64,000 bases of DNA, from assembly GCF_001078595.1 (NCBI RefSeq), contig NZ_LFTY01000002.1, forward strand, positions 517,378 to 581,377, read 5' to 3'. The DNA is from Candidatus Rhodobacter oscarellae. Its GTDB lineage: Bacteria; Pseudomonadota; Alphaproteobacteria; Rhodobacterales; Rhodobacteraceae. Each line of letters begins with the position of its first letter. Position 1 is the stretch's first letter. The notes under the pieces were generated by a model. That model made no database searches and was not told the DNA's origin. It worked only from the letters and a program-made list of their open reading frames with translations. A program made the translations under genes and the position numbers. Below are positions 7,961 to 16,594 of this stretch, in pieces.

Positions 7961-8303
7961 CGGTGAATGCCCCTTCTGCTCACGCTACGTGGCCATGGTC
8001 CGGCTACGCGAGGCAGTGAAAGAGGTTGAGCTGGTGGACGCGCGCAGCGATCATCCCGTCGTAGCTACCGTGCGAGAGGCCGGCTATGATCTGAATGACG
8101 GCATGGCGCTGGTCGAGGATGACCGCATTATCTTTGGCGCCGATTGCATACACCGGCTGGCCTTGCTTAGCACGCCGTCGGGGGTCTTCAACCGCGCCAA
8201 TGCTCTGATTTTCTCTTCGCCTCTTTTGTCCCGGGTGCTGTACCCGATCCTGCGCGCCGGCAGGAACGCGACCTTACGCATTTTGGGCCGTTCCCCGATC
8301 TAG
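7944..8303 (+). CDS. DCC-family thiol-disulfide oxidoreductase-like protein (DUF393)
   Basis: This 119-residue protein starts MKIVYDGECPFC, the D-G-x-C-x-x-C signature (Cys9 and Cys12) that names the DCC family. GADCIHRLALLS lies mid-protein, and the C-terminal PILRAGRNATLRILG is also typical. Family members are thought to be redox proteins, often next to or fused with HTTM membrane proteins, and an HTTM-like protein does follow here. The partner substrate is unknown. It overlaps the acyltransferase gene by 17 bases. Confidence 0.85.
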   Translation: MKIVYDGECPFCSRYVAMVRLREAVKEVELVDARSDHPVVATVREAGYDLNDGMALVEDDRIIFGADCIHRLALLSTPSGVFNRANALIFSSPLLSRVLYPILRAGRNATLRILGRSPI

Positions 8304-8412
8304 GCGCTGGTCCGGCCTCATTGCGCTGAAATCATTATCGAAACAGAATTGTTTCCGAAATTTGCCGTAATCAGCGCGTAGCCGGGTAATTAATCAGATC
8401 TGGAGTCTAACG

Positions 8413-9837
8413 GTGGCCCGCACCCTTTCGCCTAGCCGCAATTCCCCTATCTCAGGGGCGTCCTTGCTCGCAGCGCAGCCGCTGGATGCGCTTGGCCTCG
8501 TCACCCTGTTGTCCTCCATCTATTTCTTTCAGATCTGGAGTCTCACGCTCGCGACCAGCCCGATGCCGGCCGCCTGGCATATGACTATGATGGCGATCAG
8601 CGGGATAGGCATCCTGCTACCGCGCTTGAAGGGTATTCTGGTCGCAAATTCGCTCTCATTTGCCACGATCTATCTGATGGCCTCTCCGGTTGCTTCGAAC
8701 AACCAGACCACTGCCTTTTTCTTTGCCTTGGTGGTTCTTGGCGCGACGTGGACCACGTTTTGGGCGGGACGCCAAAGCGGCAGCCGCGATGACCATTTCG
8801 AACTGATCGCACGGGCGGGGCGCTGGCTGCTGCCGAGCATGTATTTCTTCGGCATCTACCATAAGATCAACACCGACTTTCTCGACCCCGCCGTTAGCTG
8901 CGCTGTCGTGCTCTACGAGGCGCTGTTCAACGGGTCCTGGCTGTCGAATTGGAACTTCGGGCAGTACGGCGCCATCCACGCGACGTTCGTGTTCGAAGGC
9001 ATAGCCATGGTTGCCCTCTTCATCCCGCGGCTCAAGGTCTACGGGATGTTGATCGGGATACCGTTCCACTTGATCATCGGCTTCACAGGATATGCTTATT
9101 ACAAGGATTTCTCGACGATCGTTCTGGTGCTCTACTCATTGTTTATCCCACGCGCGGCCTATGCGGCCGCATTTGCGGCGATTGCGCGCTACAGCGGCAA
9201 TGGCAATCTGGCTCTGCGGTTGGGCCGGTGGGCGCTGGTAGGCTTCGTTTGTGCCTATGTGATCACCGGAGCCATGCGCGACGCGCATGGTCTCATGCCA
9301 ACCCACGAAATCATGGTTCCGTTCTTTGCGATCTACGGCATCTGCTTCTACTTGTTCGCGGTGATCTGCACCCCGCGCCATGGCAGCCTGGCCCCGAAAC
9401 GCGCCGCTGGCTGGCTGATGGTGGTACCTCTAATATACTTTCTGAATGGCTGGAGCCCGTATCTAGGTCTCAAGACCGAATCTAGCATTTCGATGTATTC
9501 GAACCTGCACACTGAAGGCGGTCAGACCAACCATCTGATCCATGGCGTCATTCCCGCCACCTGGAGCTACCAGAACGACCTAGTGACTCCGGTCAGCTCA
9601 AACAGTCCAGCCTTCGACGCCGCCTATATCGGCACGGGTCTCGCGCTCGTGCGCTATGAGTTCGACAGGTTGCTGGCCACCCAGCCGGGGCCCAGCGTGA
9701 CGGTCGCGACAACGGAGGGAATTGTTTCCAGCGATGCGGGCTGGGTTAATACCTACCTGACGTCGAATCCGATCGCGCAAAATTTTCTGATATTCAAACC
9801 GGTGGACTTGAACCACCCCAAAGTCTGCTCGCACTGA
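8413..9837 (+). CDS. HTTM-like polytopic membrane protein
   Basis: The 474-residue protein starts at a GTG preceded by CTGGAG at a good distance. It has around nine to ten hydrophobic segments. The stretch WLLPSMYFFGIYHKINTDFL (about residues 137-156), followed by a region with LYEAL and WLSNW, resembles the HTTM (horizontally transferred transmembrane) domain found in vitamin K-dependent carboxylase relatives. There the Tyr-x-x-x-G-x-x-K-I pattern with an acceptor Lys is conserved. The C-terminal 110 residues are soluble. Its position after a DCC gene is the usual HTTM neighbourhood and strengthens the call. The substrate is unknown; true vitamin K carboxylation in bacteria of this group is not established. 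Confidence 0.65.
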   Translation: MARTLSPSRNSPISGASLLAAQPLDALGLVTLLSSIYFFQIWSLTLATSPMPAAWHMTMMAISGIGILLPRLKGILVANSLSFATIYLMASPVASNNQTTAFFFALVVLGATWTTFWAGRQSGSRDDHFELIARAGRWLLPSMYFFGIYHKINTDFLDPAVSCAVVLYEALFNGSWLSNWNFGQYGAIHATFVFEGIAMVALFIPRLKVYGMLIGIPFHLIIGFTGYAYYKDFSTIVLVLYSLFIPRAAYAAAFAAIARYSGNGNLALRLGRWALVGFVCAYVITGAMRDAHGLMPTHEIMVPFFAIYGICFYLFAVICTPRHGSLAPKRAAGWLMVVPLIYFLNGWSPYLGLKTESSISMYSNLHTEGGQTNHLIHGVIPATWSYQNDLVTPVSSNSPAFDAAYIGTGLALVRYEFDRLLATQPGPSVTVATTEGIVSSDAGWVNTYLTSNPIAQNFLIFKPVDLNHPKVCSH

Positions 9838-10082
9838 TTGCGCGTTCACATGGCTGAGGCACGCTTCTCGCCACCGCTCGCCAACGTCAGAAGTCACAAA
9901 GAGCGATGGCCGGTTCTTCTGCCGCCTTGCAGCGAAGCGGCATCAGGGTTGCAGCAATCCCGCACCCGGTCCCGGCCGCAAGTCGACTGCAGCCAGGAAT
10001 GTGCTGCCCGACCGCGGACGTCACGCTGCAAGCGCTAGAGGATGCTGCGGTAGAAAAGTTTCGAAATCCAAGGTCGGCTATG
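9838..10082. other. non-coding spacer before repeat copy B
   Basis: No gene is supported. Together with the repeat and the following 330 bases it makes a gene-free stretch of about 1 kb. Confidence 0.4.
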
Positions 10083-10500
10083 TCCACAGAGCCGCCATCT
10101 AAGCAAGCGTAGGGTGGGCAATGTGCCCACCACCCTCAATAGCCGCATCCAAACATCTTCCAGCAAACGTAGGCTGCATGATCTCATTCATCCCCCCTCA
10201 GATCCCCAACAAACCTCAAACCCACCGCGCGCTGCGTTAATCCAGCGGTTTGCCCGACAAGGTGCCATACGCAAGGCCGACGTTTTGCCGACGCTTCGCC
10301 GACGCGGATTTTCTCCACAAAATAAGGCGTTAACCCACCGATGAGCGGCCCCACCCCCGGAACCACCGCGCGCAGGGTTAACCCCTCGGAAATGCCCGCC
10401 GCGCCGTTGGACCGGCCAGATGCTATGCCTCCCCTCCAGAAAACCGGAGGGTAGTCGCTAAGGACGCTTTTCGGTCTTTGCGGGCCAGGGTCGAGCCCGA
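10083..10500 (+). repeat. 418-bp repeat, copy B
   Basis: This is the partner of 2226-2643, in direct orientation, 7857 bases downstream and of the same length. The two copies keep the same landmarks and differ by scattered substitutions, for example around 10175-10210 and 10280-10290. The right-hand neighbour of copy B is unrelated to that of copy A, so the repeat end is sharp at about 10500. Confidence 0.85.
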
Positions 10501-10832
10501 CCCGGCCATTATGATTTTGTACTGCCTACGCTCGCAGCGCGCAGAATGCGGCATCCGCAAAAAAACCCGCGCCGCCGCGCAGCGAAGAAGCCGGTCATTG
10601 GTGTAAACCGCAGCATCGATCTTTGGTCGAATTCACCACTCGCGGACAATTAGATCCTTCGCTGCGTTCGCGCCAATGGCTGATTTATGTGCATCGCGTT
10701 GGTGGTAAACAAAAAGCAGATCATATAGACAACCACATGTAAAATAGCCTGCCAGCACAAGGCCAATGGCAGCTGGCGCTGCGTCTTTCTGTTAGATACC
10801 CGATCCACCAGCCAGAGAGTCGATTCTATATC
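10501..10832. other. upstream region of the AraC-type regulator
   Basis: Non-coding as far as I can see. It should contain the promoter for the regulator gene at 10833. No operator was identified. Confidence 0.4.
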
Positions 10833-11888
10833 ATGATCTTTGTCCCAGTGCCTTTCGTCGTCACGGTTTTGTTGGCTCTACTCTTCATGAGCGTTGCGCG
10901 CAGGGATGATGATCACTTCGCGAACCCGCCCTTTCTGGCCCTCATCGCCCTCACCGCTATTCAGTCCGCGCTTATAGGGTTGCGCTTTGGCTACGGGGTT
11001 GAGTGGGTGCGGTATCTCTCTCCGCTGCTCGCAAGCGTGATGGCACCGCTGGTCTACTTTGGATCATTGTATCTCGTTGGCCCGCGACCATTGATGACCG
11101 CCAGAACCCTTGCCCCCCACGGTATTCCGCTAGCGCTCGTCTCGCTGTCTTTGGTTGCATGGCCGCTCGCACTTGACGCGATCATTATTGGGGCATTCGT
11201 TGCCTACGCGATCCTGACTTTGCTCCTGTTGCGCTCAGGAACGGATGCGCTGCGGCTTGCAGCACTTGATGGCGCCGGGACCACGCATCGCGCGCTTGTC
11301 TTCGTGGCACTTGTCCTGGTGTTCTCGGCGGCAGTGGATACGCTCATCACCTTAGACATCGCGCTTATGGATGCCCGCCATCTGACGCAGCTGGTTTCAA
11401 TCGGCAACGTTGCCACTTTGCTGTTCCTTTCTGTCGCCGCCGCAGTCGCCAGCAGAGGCCGAGCTCTCGCCGACAGCGCTCCAGATCGCGCGACCGACAC
11501 ATTGGACAAGCCACAGCCAGAAGCAGCTCTGACCGATGATTCCAAGGTCATGGCGCGCATCGAAGCCTTGATGACCCAATCGCGCATCTACCGGGACGCC
11601 GATCTTAACCTCGATAGGCTTGCGCGCCGGGCGGTCATCCCGTCCCGGCAGATATCTGGGGCAATCAACCGGACGGCGGGCAAAAACGTCTCGCAATATG
11701 TCAATGATTTTCGCATCAAGGACGCCTGTGAGCAGCTGGAGACTGGCACGCGTTCCGTGACGGAGATCATGTTCGATGTTGGGTTTCAAACCAAATCGAA
11801 TTTCAACCGAGAGTTCCGCCGTGTAACGGGCATGGCCCCAATAGAATGGCGCAAACACTCGGGCTTGACGTCCGACGGGCAATCCTGA
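10833..11888 (+). CDS. AraC-family regulator with membrane N-terminal domain
   Basis: The 351-residue protein has about six or seven hydrophobic segments in residues 1-215, starting MIFVPVPFVVTVLLALLFMS. A linker follows, then a C-terminal AraC-type double helix-turn-helix from about residue 250: LNLDRLARRAVIPSRQISGAINR, then VSQYVNDFRIKDACEQL, then the second helix pair VTEIMFDVGFQTKSNFNREFRRVTGMAPIEWRK. This is the architecture of membrane-bound AraC regulators that sense an envelope or extracellular signal. It lies 90 bases before, and in the same direction as, an ABC export module, which it probably controls. The signal is unknown. Confidence 0.8.
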   Translation: MIFVPVPFVVTVLLALLFMSVARRDDDHFANPPFLALIALTAIQSALIGLRFGYGVEWVRYLSPLLASVMAPLVYFGSLYLVGPRPLMTARTLAPHGIPLALVSLSLVAWPLALDAIIIGAFVAYAILTLLLLRSGTDALRLAALDGAGTTHRALVFVALVLVFSAAVDTLITLDIALMDARHLTQLVSIGNVATLLFLSVAAAVASRGRALADSAPDRATDTLDKPQPEAALTDDSKVMARIEALMTQSRIYRDADLNLDRLARRAVIPSRQISGAINRTAGKNVSQYVNDFRIKDACEQLETGTRSVTEIMFDVGFQTKSNFNREFRRVTGMAPIEWRKHSGLTSDGQS

Positions 11889-11978
11889 CCGCGACCGCAA
11901 CGTCCTAAATCGCGATATCGAACGTACCAAATCGCGATCCAGGTCGCGTGAGCCTGCGCCGCCACCGATCTTGGCGGC

Positions 11979-13091
11979 ATGAACACGATTGCCGATCATA
12001 ACCGCATAATGACCGAGACCCTGAGAGATCTCTCAGCGCCTCCGGTCACCTCGTCCGCCGCTCCAGTAGAAGCTACTGGGAGACGCTTTCCATCAATGAT
12101 GGTGGCGCTCGTGAGCGGTGTCGCTCTGCTGGCAGGAGCGACAGGTATCTTAAGCATAGATAGTCTGAGCGCCGGCAAGCCATCGTCTTTGGCATCTTAT
12201 GAGGATGCGACCAGCGGCGCCGAACCACCGCCAGCCTTACCGAACCCGCAGTCTCTGGCCGTCGCGCCTGTCATTCGGGAGATCACTGGCTCAGGCTACG
12301 TCGTCGCGCCGGATATGACTGTCGTCTATGCCGAACGCGGCGGGTTGATCACGACGATCTTTGTCGAGCCCGGAGACACGGTGACAGCGGGGCAACCTCT
12401 TCTTGTGGTCGAGGATTCGGCCACCCAACTGGCCGCCGAGGAGGCGAAGCTCACATATAGCTCCGCAAAGATATCCCTCGCGGCGGCGCGCATCTCGCAA
12501 CGGCAGGCAAAGGCTATTTTGGGTCGTCAGTCCGAATTGAACCGGCGCGGAGTTGTTGCCAGCCATCATCTGGAAGATGCCGAAACCGCGTTCCTTATGG
12601 CCAGCAACAGTGTCGAACAAGCCGAGGCCGCTGTCGCCAAAGCACGTCTTGCCGTTCAGGTCGCAGAAGACAGGGTCTCTGACCTGACGGTGCGCGCGCC
12701 GATTGCGGGGACAGTGACCCGGCTATCCGCACATGTAGGTGGTGCGGTGCTGGACCGGACCGATGCCATCCATGACGGCGTCGGCCTGCTCACCATCGCC
12801 CGTCTGGACAGTTTGGCGATTGATGCCGACGTTGCCGAAAAGGCGATTATCGGTCTGGAGACCAATCTTGAGGGCGAAGCGGTGCTGGACGCTTTTCCTG
12901 ATCGCCCCTTCACCTTCGCGCTCCTGCGCGTTGCGCCTGAAGTCAATGCCGCCAAGGGCACCGTTAGGCTGCGTCTCACTCCAATTGATCCTCCACCCGG
13001 AATTCGGCCCGGCATGGCCGTGCGCGTCCGAATTGCGCTGCCCCCACCGAATTCACAATCCACCAATCACCAAGGAGCAAACCTTCAATGA
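11979..13091 (+). CDS. periplasmic adaptor (HlyD/MFP family) of an ABC efflux system
   Basis: The 370-residue protein has one N-terminal membrane segment (MMVALVSGVALLAGATGIL, about residues 39-57). A biotinyl-lipoyl-like half (GLITTIFVEPGDTVTAGQPLLVVEDS) and a coiled coil with ISQRQAKAILGRQSELNRRGVVASHHLEDAE follow. The second lipoyl half (VRAPIAGTVTRLSAHVGGAV) and a beta-barrel end the protein. This is the membrane-fusion protein of MacAB-like or FtsX-type exporters. Its end overlaps the ATPase start by four bases (ATGA). A later ATG at 12009 is an alternative start. Confidence 0.85.
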   Translation: MNTIADHNRIMTETLRDLSAPPVTSSAAPVEATGRRFPSMMVALVSGVALLAGATGILSIDSLSAGKPSSLASYEDATSGAEPPPALPNPQSLAVAPVIREITGSGYVVAPDMTVVYAERGGLITTIFVEPGDTVTAGQPLLVVEDSATQLAAEEAKLTYSSAKISLAAARISQRQAKAILGRQSELNRRGVVASHHLEDAETAFLMASNSVEQAEAAVAKARLAVQVAEDRVSDLTVRAPIAGTVTRLSAHVGGAVLDRTDAIHDGVGLLTIARLDSLAIDADVAEKAIIGLETNLEGEAVLDAFPDRPFTFALLRVAPEVNAAKGTVRLRLTPIDPPPGIRPGMAVRVRIALPPPNSQSTNHQGANLQ

Positions 13092-13798
13092 CGATATCCG
13101 AGAAAGACATTCCTTTCATTGCCCTCAACGGCGTAAGCAAAACCTATCGATCGGGCAGCGAACGCTTGCCGATCTTCGCCGGTCTCGACCTGTCTATTGG
13201 CAAGGGTGAATTCATAGCCGTGATGGGTCCTTCCGGATCCGGCAAGTCAACGCTTCTCAACCTGCTTGCGGGCATCGACCAGGCAGACAGCGGCAGCATA
13301 CAGATCGGTGGTCAGCGGCTGGACCAGATGGGCGAGGCTGCGCGTTCCGCCTGGCGGGCGCAGCACATGGGCATCGTGTTCCAGTTCTACAATCTTCTGC
13401 CGATGCTGACCGCCGCAGAGAATGTCGAACTGCCGCTCCTGCTAAAGTCCATCTCCGGCCGTGTCCGGCGCGAGCGGGTCTCCAAGGTTCTGGATATTGT
13501 CGGGTTAAACGGGCGCGGTCGGCAAAGCCCCACGAAGATGTCTGGTGGGCAGCAGCAGCGTGTCGGCATCGCCCGCGCCATTGTCGCTGATCCGACCTTG
13601 CTGCTGTGCGACGAACCGACCGGAGATCTCGACCGAAAATCCGCCGATCAGGTGCTGGCAATGCTGGGGTTTTTGAACCGCGAGCTTGGCAAGACCATCA
13701 TTATGGTGACCCACGATCCGGAAGCCGCCGCGCAGGCCGGGCGCACCCTTCACCTAGACAAGGGCGTCTTTGTCGAAGACGAACAGGTGATGGCATGA
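13088..13798 (+). CDS. ABC transporter ATP-binding protein (MacB/LolD type)
   Basis: The 236-residue ATPase has Walker [10 protein letters not shown] at residues 47-55, the Q-loop [20 protein letters not shown] that is typical of the LolD/MacB/FtsE group, the signature [15 protein letters not shown], and Walker [13 protein letters not shown] followed by VTHDPEAA with the switch His. It overlaps both the adaptor before it and the permease after it by four bases, a tightly coupled operon. The cargo is not deducible; this group usually exports lipoproteins, peptides or macrolide-like compounds. Confidence 0.9.
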   Translation: MTISEKDIPFIALNGVSKTYRSGSERLPIFAGLDLSIGKGEFIAVMGPSGSGKSTLLNLLAGIDQADSGSIQIGGQRLDQMGEAARSAWRAQHMGIVFQFYNLLPMLTAAENVELPLLLKSISGRVRRERVSKVLDIVGLNGRGRQSPTKMSGGQQQRVGIARAIVADPTLLLCDEPTGDLDRKSADQVLAMLGFLNRELGKTIIMVTHDPEAAAQAGRTLHLDKGVFVEDEQVMA

Positions 13799-14937
13799 CC
13801 TTTTGGAACTTCGCCCGCAAGAGCGCGCTGCGCAAACCACTGCGCAGCGCTCTATTGATCGTCTCCGTCGCCATGACCTTTCTGATATACGGGCTGACCG
13901 CCGGTTTCGTGGCAGGATCGCAAGGAACAGCTGCGGCCAGTGACGAACTCCTCGGCGTCATGAACGCCGCTGGCCGAGGCCAACCCCTGCCAATGGCCTA
14001 TCTATCACGTATCGCGGCGTTGCCCGGTGTGGCCGATGTGAGCCCGATCACCCGTCTGCGCGGCAGCGTTGGCGATGCGCGCAACGTCGTGGCAGTCAGC
14101 GCGGGTGACCCGGACAAACTACTGGCGGTAAGCGGTGCAGATCTCGGACTGACCCCGTCCTTGATCGACGCGCTAAAGAGCCGGCGCGACAAGGTGCTTG
14201 TGGGCCAATCCCTTGCGCAGGCGCAGGGATGGAAGACCGGCGACAGCCTGACCGTCACCGCCTTCCGCACCAAAAAAGATGACGGGAGTCGCGATTGGCG
14301 GTTCGAGATTGCCGGCATTTTTGAGGGGAAGAATGCCAGCACGGACACGCATTTTATCCTCGCCCAATACGAATACATCAACAAGGCACGGGCGCGGGGC
14401 ATTGACACAGTCTGGGCGTTCGCGCTGCGCCCGGAGCCCGGTATGGCGGCTCAGGATCTGGCACCCCAGATCGACGCGCTTTTTGCCAATTCAGCGGCAC
14501 CCACCAGAACCATGTCCGAGAAGCAGTTCCTAAGCGCTTTCCTAAGCCAGTATGCCGACGTCAAACGCGTGATAACGCTGGTCGTCGGCGTCTCGTTCGT
14601 GACGCTCTTGATGATCGTGATCAACACGATGGTCTTCGCCCTACGCGAACGCCGTTTCGAGATCGGTGTGCTAAAGACCCTGGGCTTTCGCTCGCCCCAG
14701 ATATTGCTGCTGGTTCTTGCCGAAGCACTGTTCGTATTTGTGGTTGGCGGAGCCATAGGCCTTGTCGTTGCCAAGCTGATCAGTCTCGCGACACCGCCCG
14801 CTCTCGGCTTGGTCATCGGCGCCCAAGTGTCGCTCCGGACCATTGCTCTCATTCTCCTACTTGGCTTTGTCGCCGGGCTCCTCCCCGCGCTTTCAGCTAT
14901 GCGCACGCCAATCCTTGCAGCGTTCAGAACGAGGTAA
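13795..14937 (+). CDS. ABC transporter permease (FtsX/MacB-like), first of two
   Basis: The start is the ATG at 13795, inside the ATGA overlap with the ATPase stop, giving 380 residues. One N-terminal membrane segment (SALLIVSVAMTFLIYGLTAGF) is followed by a large periplasmic domain (about residues 40-265). Three C-terminal segments contain LRERRFEIGVLKTLGFRSPQI, the cytoplasmic coupling motif of FtsX-type permeases. The family works as a pair; the second permease follows five bases later. Confidence 0.85.
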   Translation: MTFWNFARKSALRKPLRSALLIVSVAMTFLIYGLTAGFVAGSQGTAAASDELLGVMNAAGRGQPLPMAYLSRIAALPGVADVSPITRLRGSVGDARNVVAVSAGDPDKLLAVSGADLGLTPSLIDALKSRRDKVLVGQSLAQAQGWKTGDSLTVTAFRTKKDDGSRDWRFEIAGIFEGKNASTDTHFILAQYEYINKARARGIDTVWAFALRPEPGMAAQDLAPQIDALFANSAAPTRTMSEKQFLSAFLSQYADVKRVITLVVGVSFVTLLMIVINTMVFALRERRFEIGVLKTLGFRSPQILLLVLAEALFVFVVGGAIGLVVAKLISLATPPALGLVIGAQVSLRTIALILLLGFVAGLLPALSAMRTPILAAFRTR

Positions 14938-14942
14938 ACTCA

Positions 14943-16145
14943 ATGATCTCTTCCATCAGACAAATCACGTCAATGAGCCGTGCAACACTGCTTAGTCTTC
15001 CGCGGCGCCTGGCCATTTCACTCTCCATGGTAGGTTCGATCATGTTGGTCGTCTGCGTTTTATGCGGCTTTCTCGCCATGGCGCGCGGCTTTGAGATCAC
15101 GCTTCAAAGCGCTGGATCGCCAGAAGTCGCGGTCATTCTCGGCGGGGGCACACGCGAGGAAACAAACTCGGAGATCCCAGCTGAGGTCGCCCGTACGATC
15201 ATGGCAATGAGCGAAGGTATCAGCGTCGTTCGCGACTCTCGGGGCACACCCCTTCTTTCGAACGAAGTTATTGTGCCGGTTGAATATCGCGACCATCCGG
15301 ATGCTGCGGGCGAAATGCTGGCGCTACGCGGTATGGATCCGACGGGTCCCGATATCCGCCGAGAGGTGATCTTGTCATCCGGCAAATATGCCTCGCCTGG
15401 AACACGCGAGATCGTGGTTGGCGCGCAGCTGGCTGCAACATATCCTGGCTTTGGGATTGGAGAAGACGTGCGGTTAGGCCCGGTTGTCTGGACGGTCAGT
15501 GGCCATTTTTCGGCCCAAGGCAGCGCGTTTGAATCCGAACTATGGGGCGACATCGACGCTGTCCGCGCGGCTTTCAACCGGGTCGGTGAGGTGCAGAGCC
15601 TTCGGCTGCGGCTGACGGAACCCTCGGCGATTAAACAGCTCGCAATGGCGGTCGATCCGCTTGCCGGCGCACAACTCAAAGTCCTCTCCGAAGCTGATCT
15701 CTACGCCAGTCAATCCCAGGGTACGTCGCGATTGATCCAGCTATTCGGCTGGCCGATTGCCCTGTTGATGGCGATTGGCGCCACGGCTGGCGCGCTGAAC
15801 ACCATGATGAGCTCACTATCTGACCGAACCGCTGAGATCGCCACCGCGCGCGCGCTCGGCTTCAATCGTCTTTCTGCCTTTGTCGCGACCTGGTTGGAGG
15901 CGCTCTTGCTCTCCGCGGTCGGTGTTGGCCTCGGCCTCGTTCTCTCTTGGCTGACACTAAATGGTTGGCAGACCAGCACGTTAGGCGCCAACAACGCCCA
16001 AATGTCCTTCCGGCTTGTGGTCAACGGTGATGTGATGGCAACGGCCGCTTTGGTCGGGATCGCCATCGGTGCCATTGGCGGCGCCCTGCCTGCGATTGCA
16101 GCCGCACGCGTGCCGCTTACTGTGGCCTTGAGGGCGCGTGGATAG
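14943..16145 (+). CDS. ABC transporter permease (FtsX/MacB-like), second of two
   Basis: The 400-residue protein has the same four-segment plan as the previous gene: SLSMVGSIMLVVCVLCGFLAM near the N-terminus, a periplasmic domain, then three segments with SDRTAEIATARALGFNRLSAF as the coupling helix. Two different permeases plus one ATPase and one adaptor give a heterodimeric exporter. It begins five bases after the first permease and is the last gene of the operon, with a hairpin at 16224-16246 after it. Confidence 0.85.
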   Translation: MISSIRQITSMSRATLLSLPRRLAISLSMVGSIMLVVCVLCGFLAMARGFEITLQSAGSPEVAVILGGGTREETNSEIPAEVARTIMAMSEGISVVRDSRGTPLLSNEVIVPVEYRDHPDAAGEMLALRGMDPTGPDIRREVILSSGKYASPGTREIVVGAQLAATYPGFGIGEDVRLGPVVWTVSGHFSAQGSAFESELWGDIDAVRAAFNRVGEVQSLRLRLTEPSAIKQLAMAVDPLAGAQLKVLSEADLYASQSQGTSRLIQLFGWPIALLMAIGATAGALNTMMSSLSDRTAEIATARALGFNRLSAFVATWLEALLLSAVGVGLGLVLSWLTLNGWQTSTLGANNAQMSFRLVVNGDVMATAALVGIAIGAIGGALPAIAAARVPLTVALRARG

Positions 16146-16223
16146 CGCGCCTATTCCAGCGATTTGCAGTGAAGCAGATGCGCAGAAGCGGTACGCACCA
16201 TCTCGGTCGGATCGGAGTTTGGC

Positions 16224-16246
16224 GGGGCCTCGAAGAATGAGGCCCC
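16224..16246 (+). terminator. possible terminator hairpin after the ABC operon
   Basis: GGGGCCTC and GAGGCCCC pair perfectly around a 7-base loop, 79 bases after the permease stop. There is no T-run, so it may be a stabilising hairpin rather than an intrinsic terminator. Confidence 0.4.
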
Positions 16247-16367
16247 TGTCAGTCTCAATGGCCGCTTTGTTCCTTTTGCATCCGTGTCGACCGACTGCAG
16301 CAATTGGCACTCAGGGCTCTCACTGGTCCTTTCCACTCCTCTGCGAGGCGCTGCTTGGGTTGGGGGT

Positions 16368-16475
16368 TTGCCGATCACCACCGAGGCCATGGTCGCCGAC
16401 AAGCCCGAGAAGCCGGGCGCCGGTGCGCCGGGCGGCGGCATGCCCGACATGGGCGGCATGGGCGGCATGATGTAA
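16368..16475 (+). pseudogene. groEL: stranded 3' end of groEL
   Basis: The frame encodes [19 protein letters not shown], then a Gly/Met tail ending [11 protein letters not shown] and a stop. The [13 protein letters not shown] motif and the GGM-rich tail are the unmistakable C-terminus of the GroEL chaperonin. Only about 35 of roughly 545 codons remain; upstream bases do not continue in any frame as GroEL. The fragment is followed by its own terminator. It can be a relic of gene duplication, or the scar where a DNA segment recombined at groEL. Confidence 0.85.
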
Positions 16476-16500
16476 GCCGCCATTGCGCCAAGAAACTGGG

Positions 16501-16533
16501 AAAGGGGCCGCCTGCGCGGCTCCTTTCTTTTTG
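16501..16533 (+). terminator. groEL: intrinsic terminator of the groEL remnant
   Basis: AAAGGGGCCGC and GCGGCTCCTTT pair over 11 bp with one G-U, loop CTGC, followed by CTTTTT. It was evidently carried along with the groEL 3' fragment. Confidence 0.75.
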
Positions 16534-16594
16534 TGCCGGTGCTAATGGTCGATCCGCAGGCGAAGCGGACATCTCATAGACGTCTGCTATTGCC

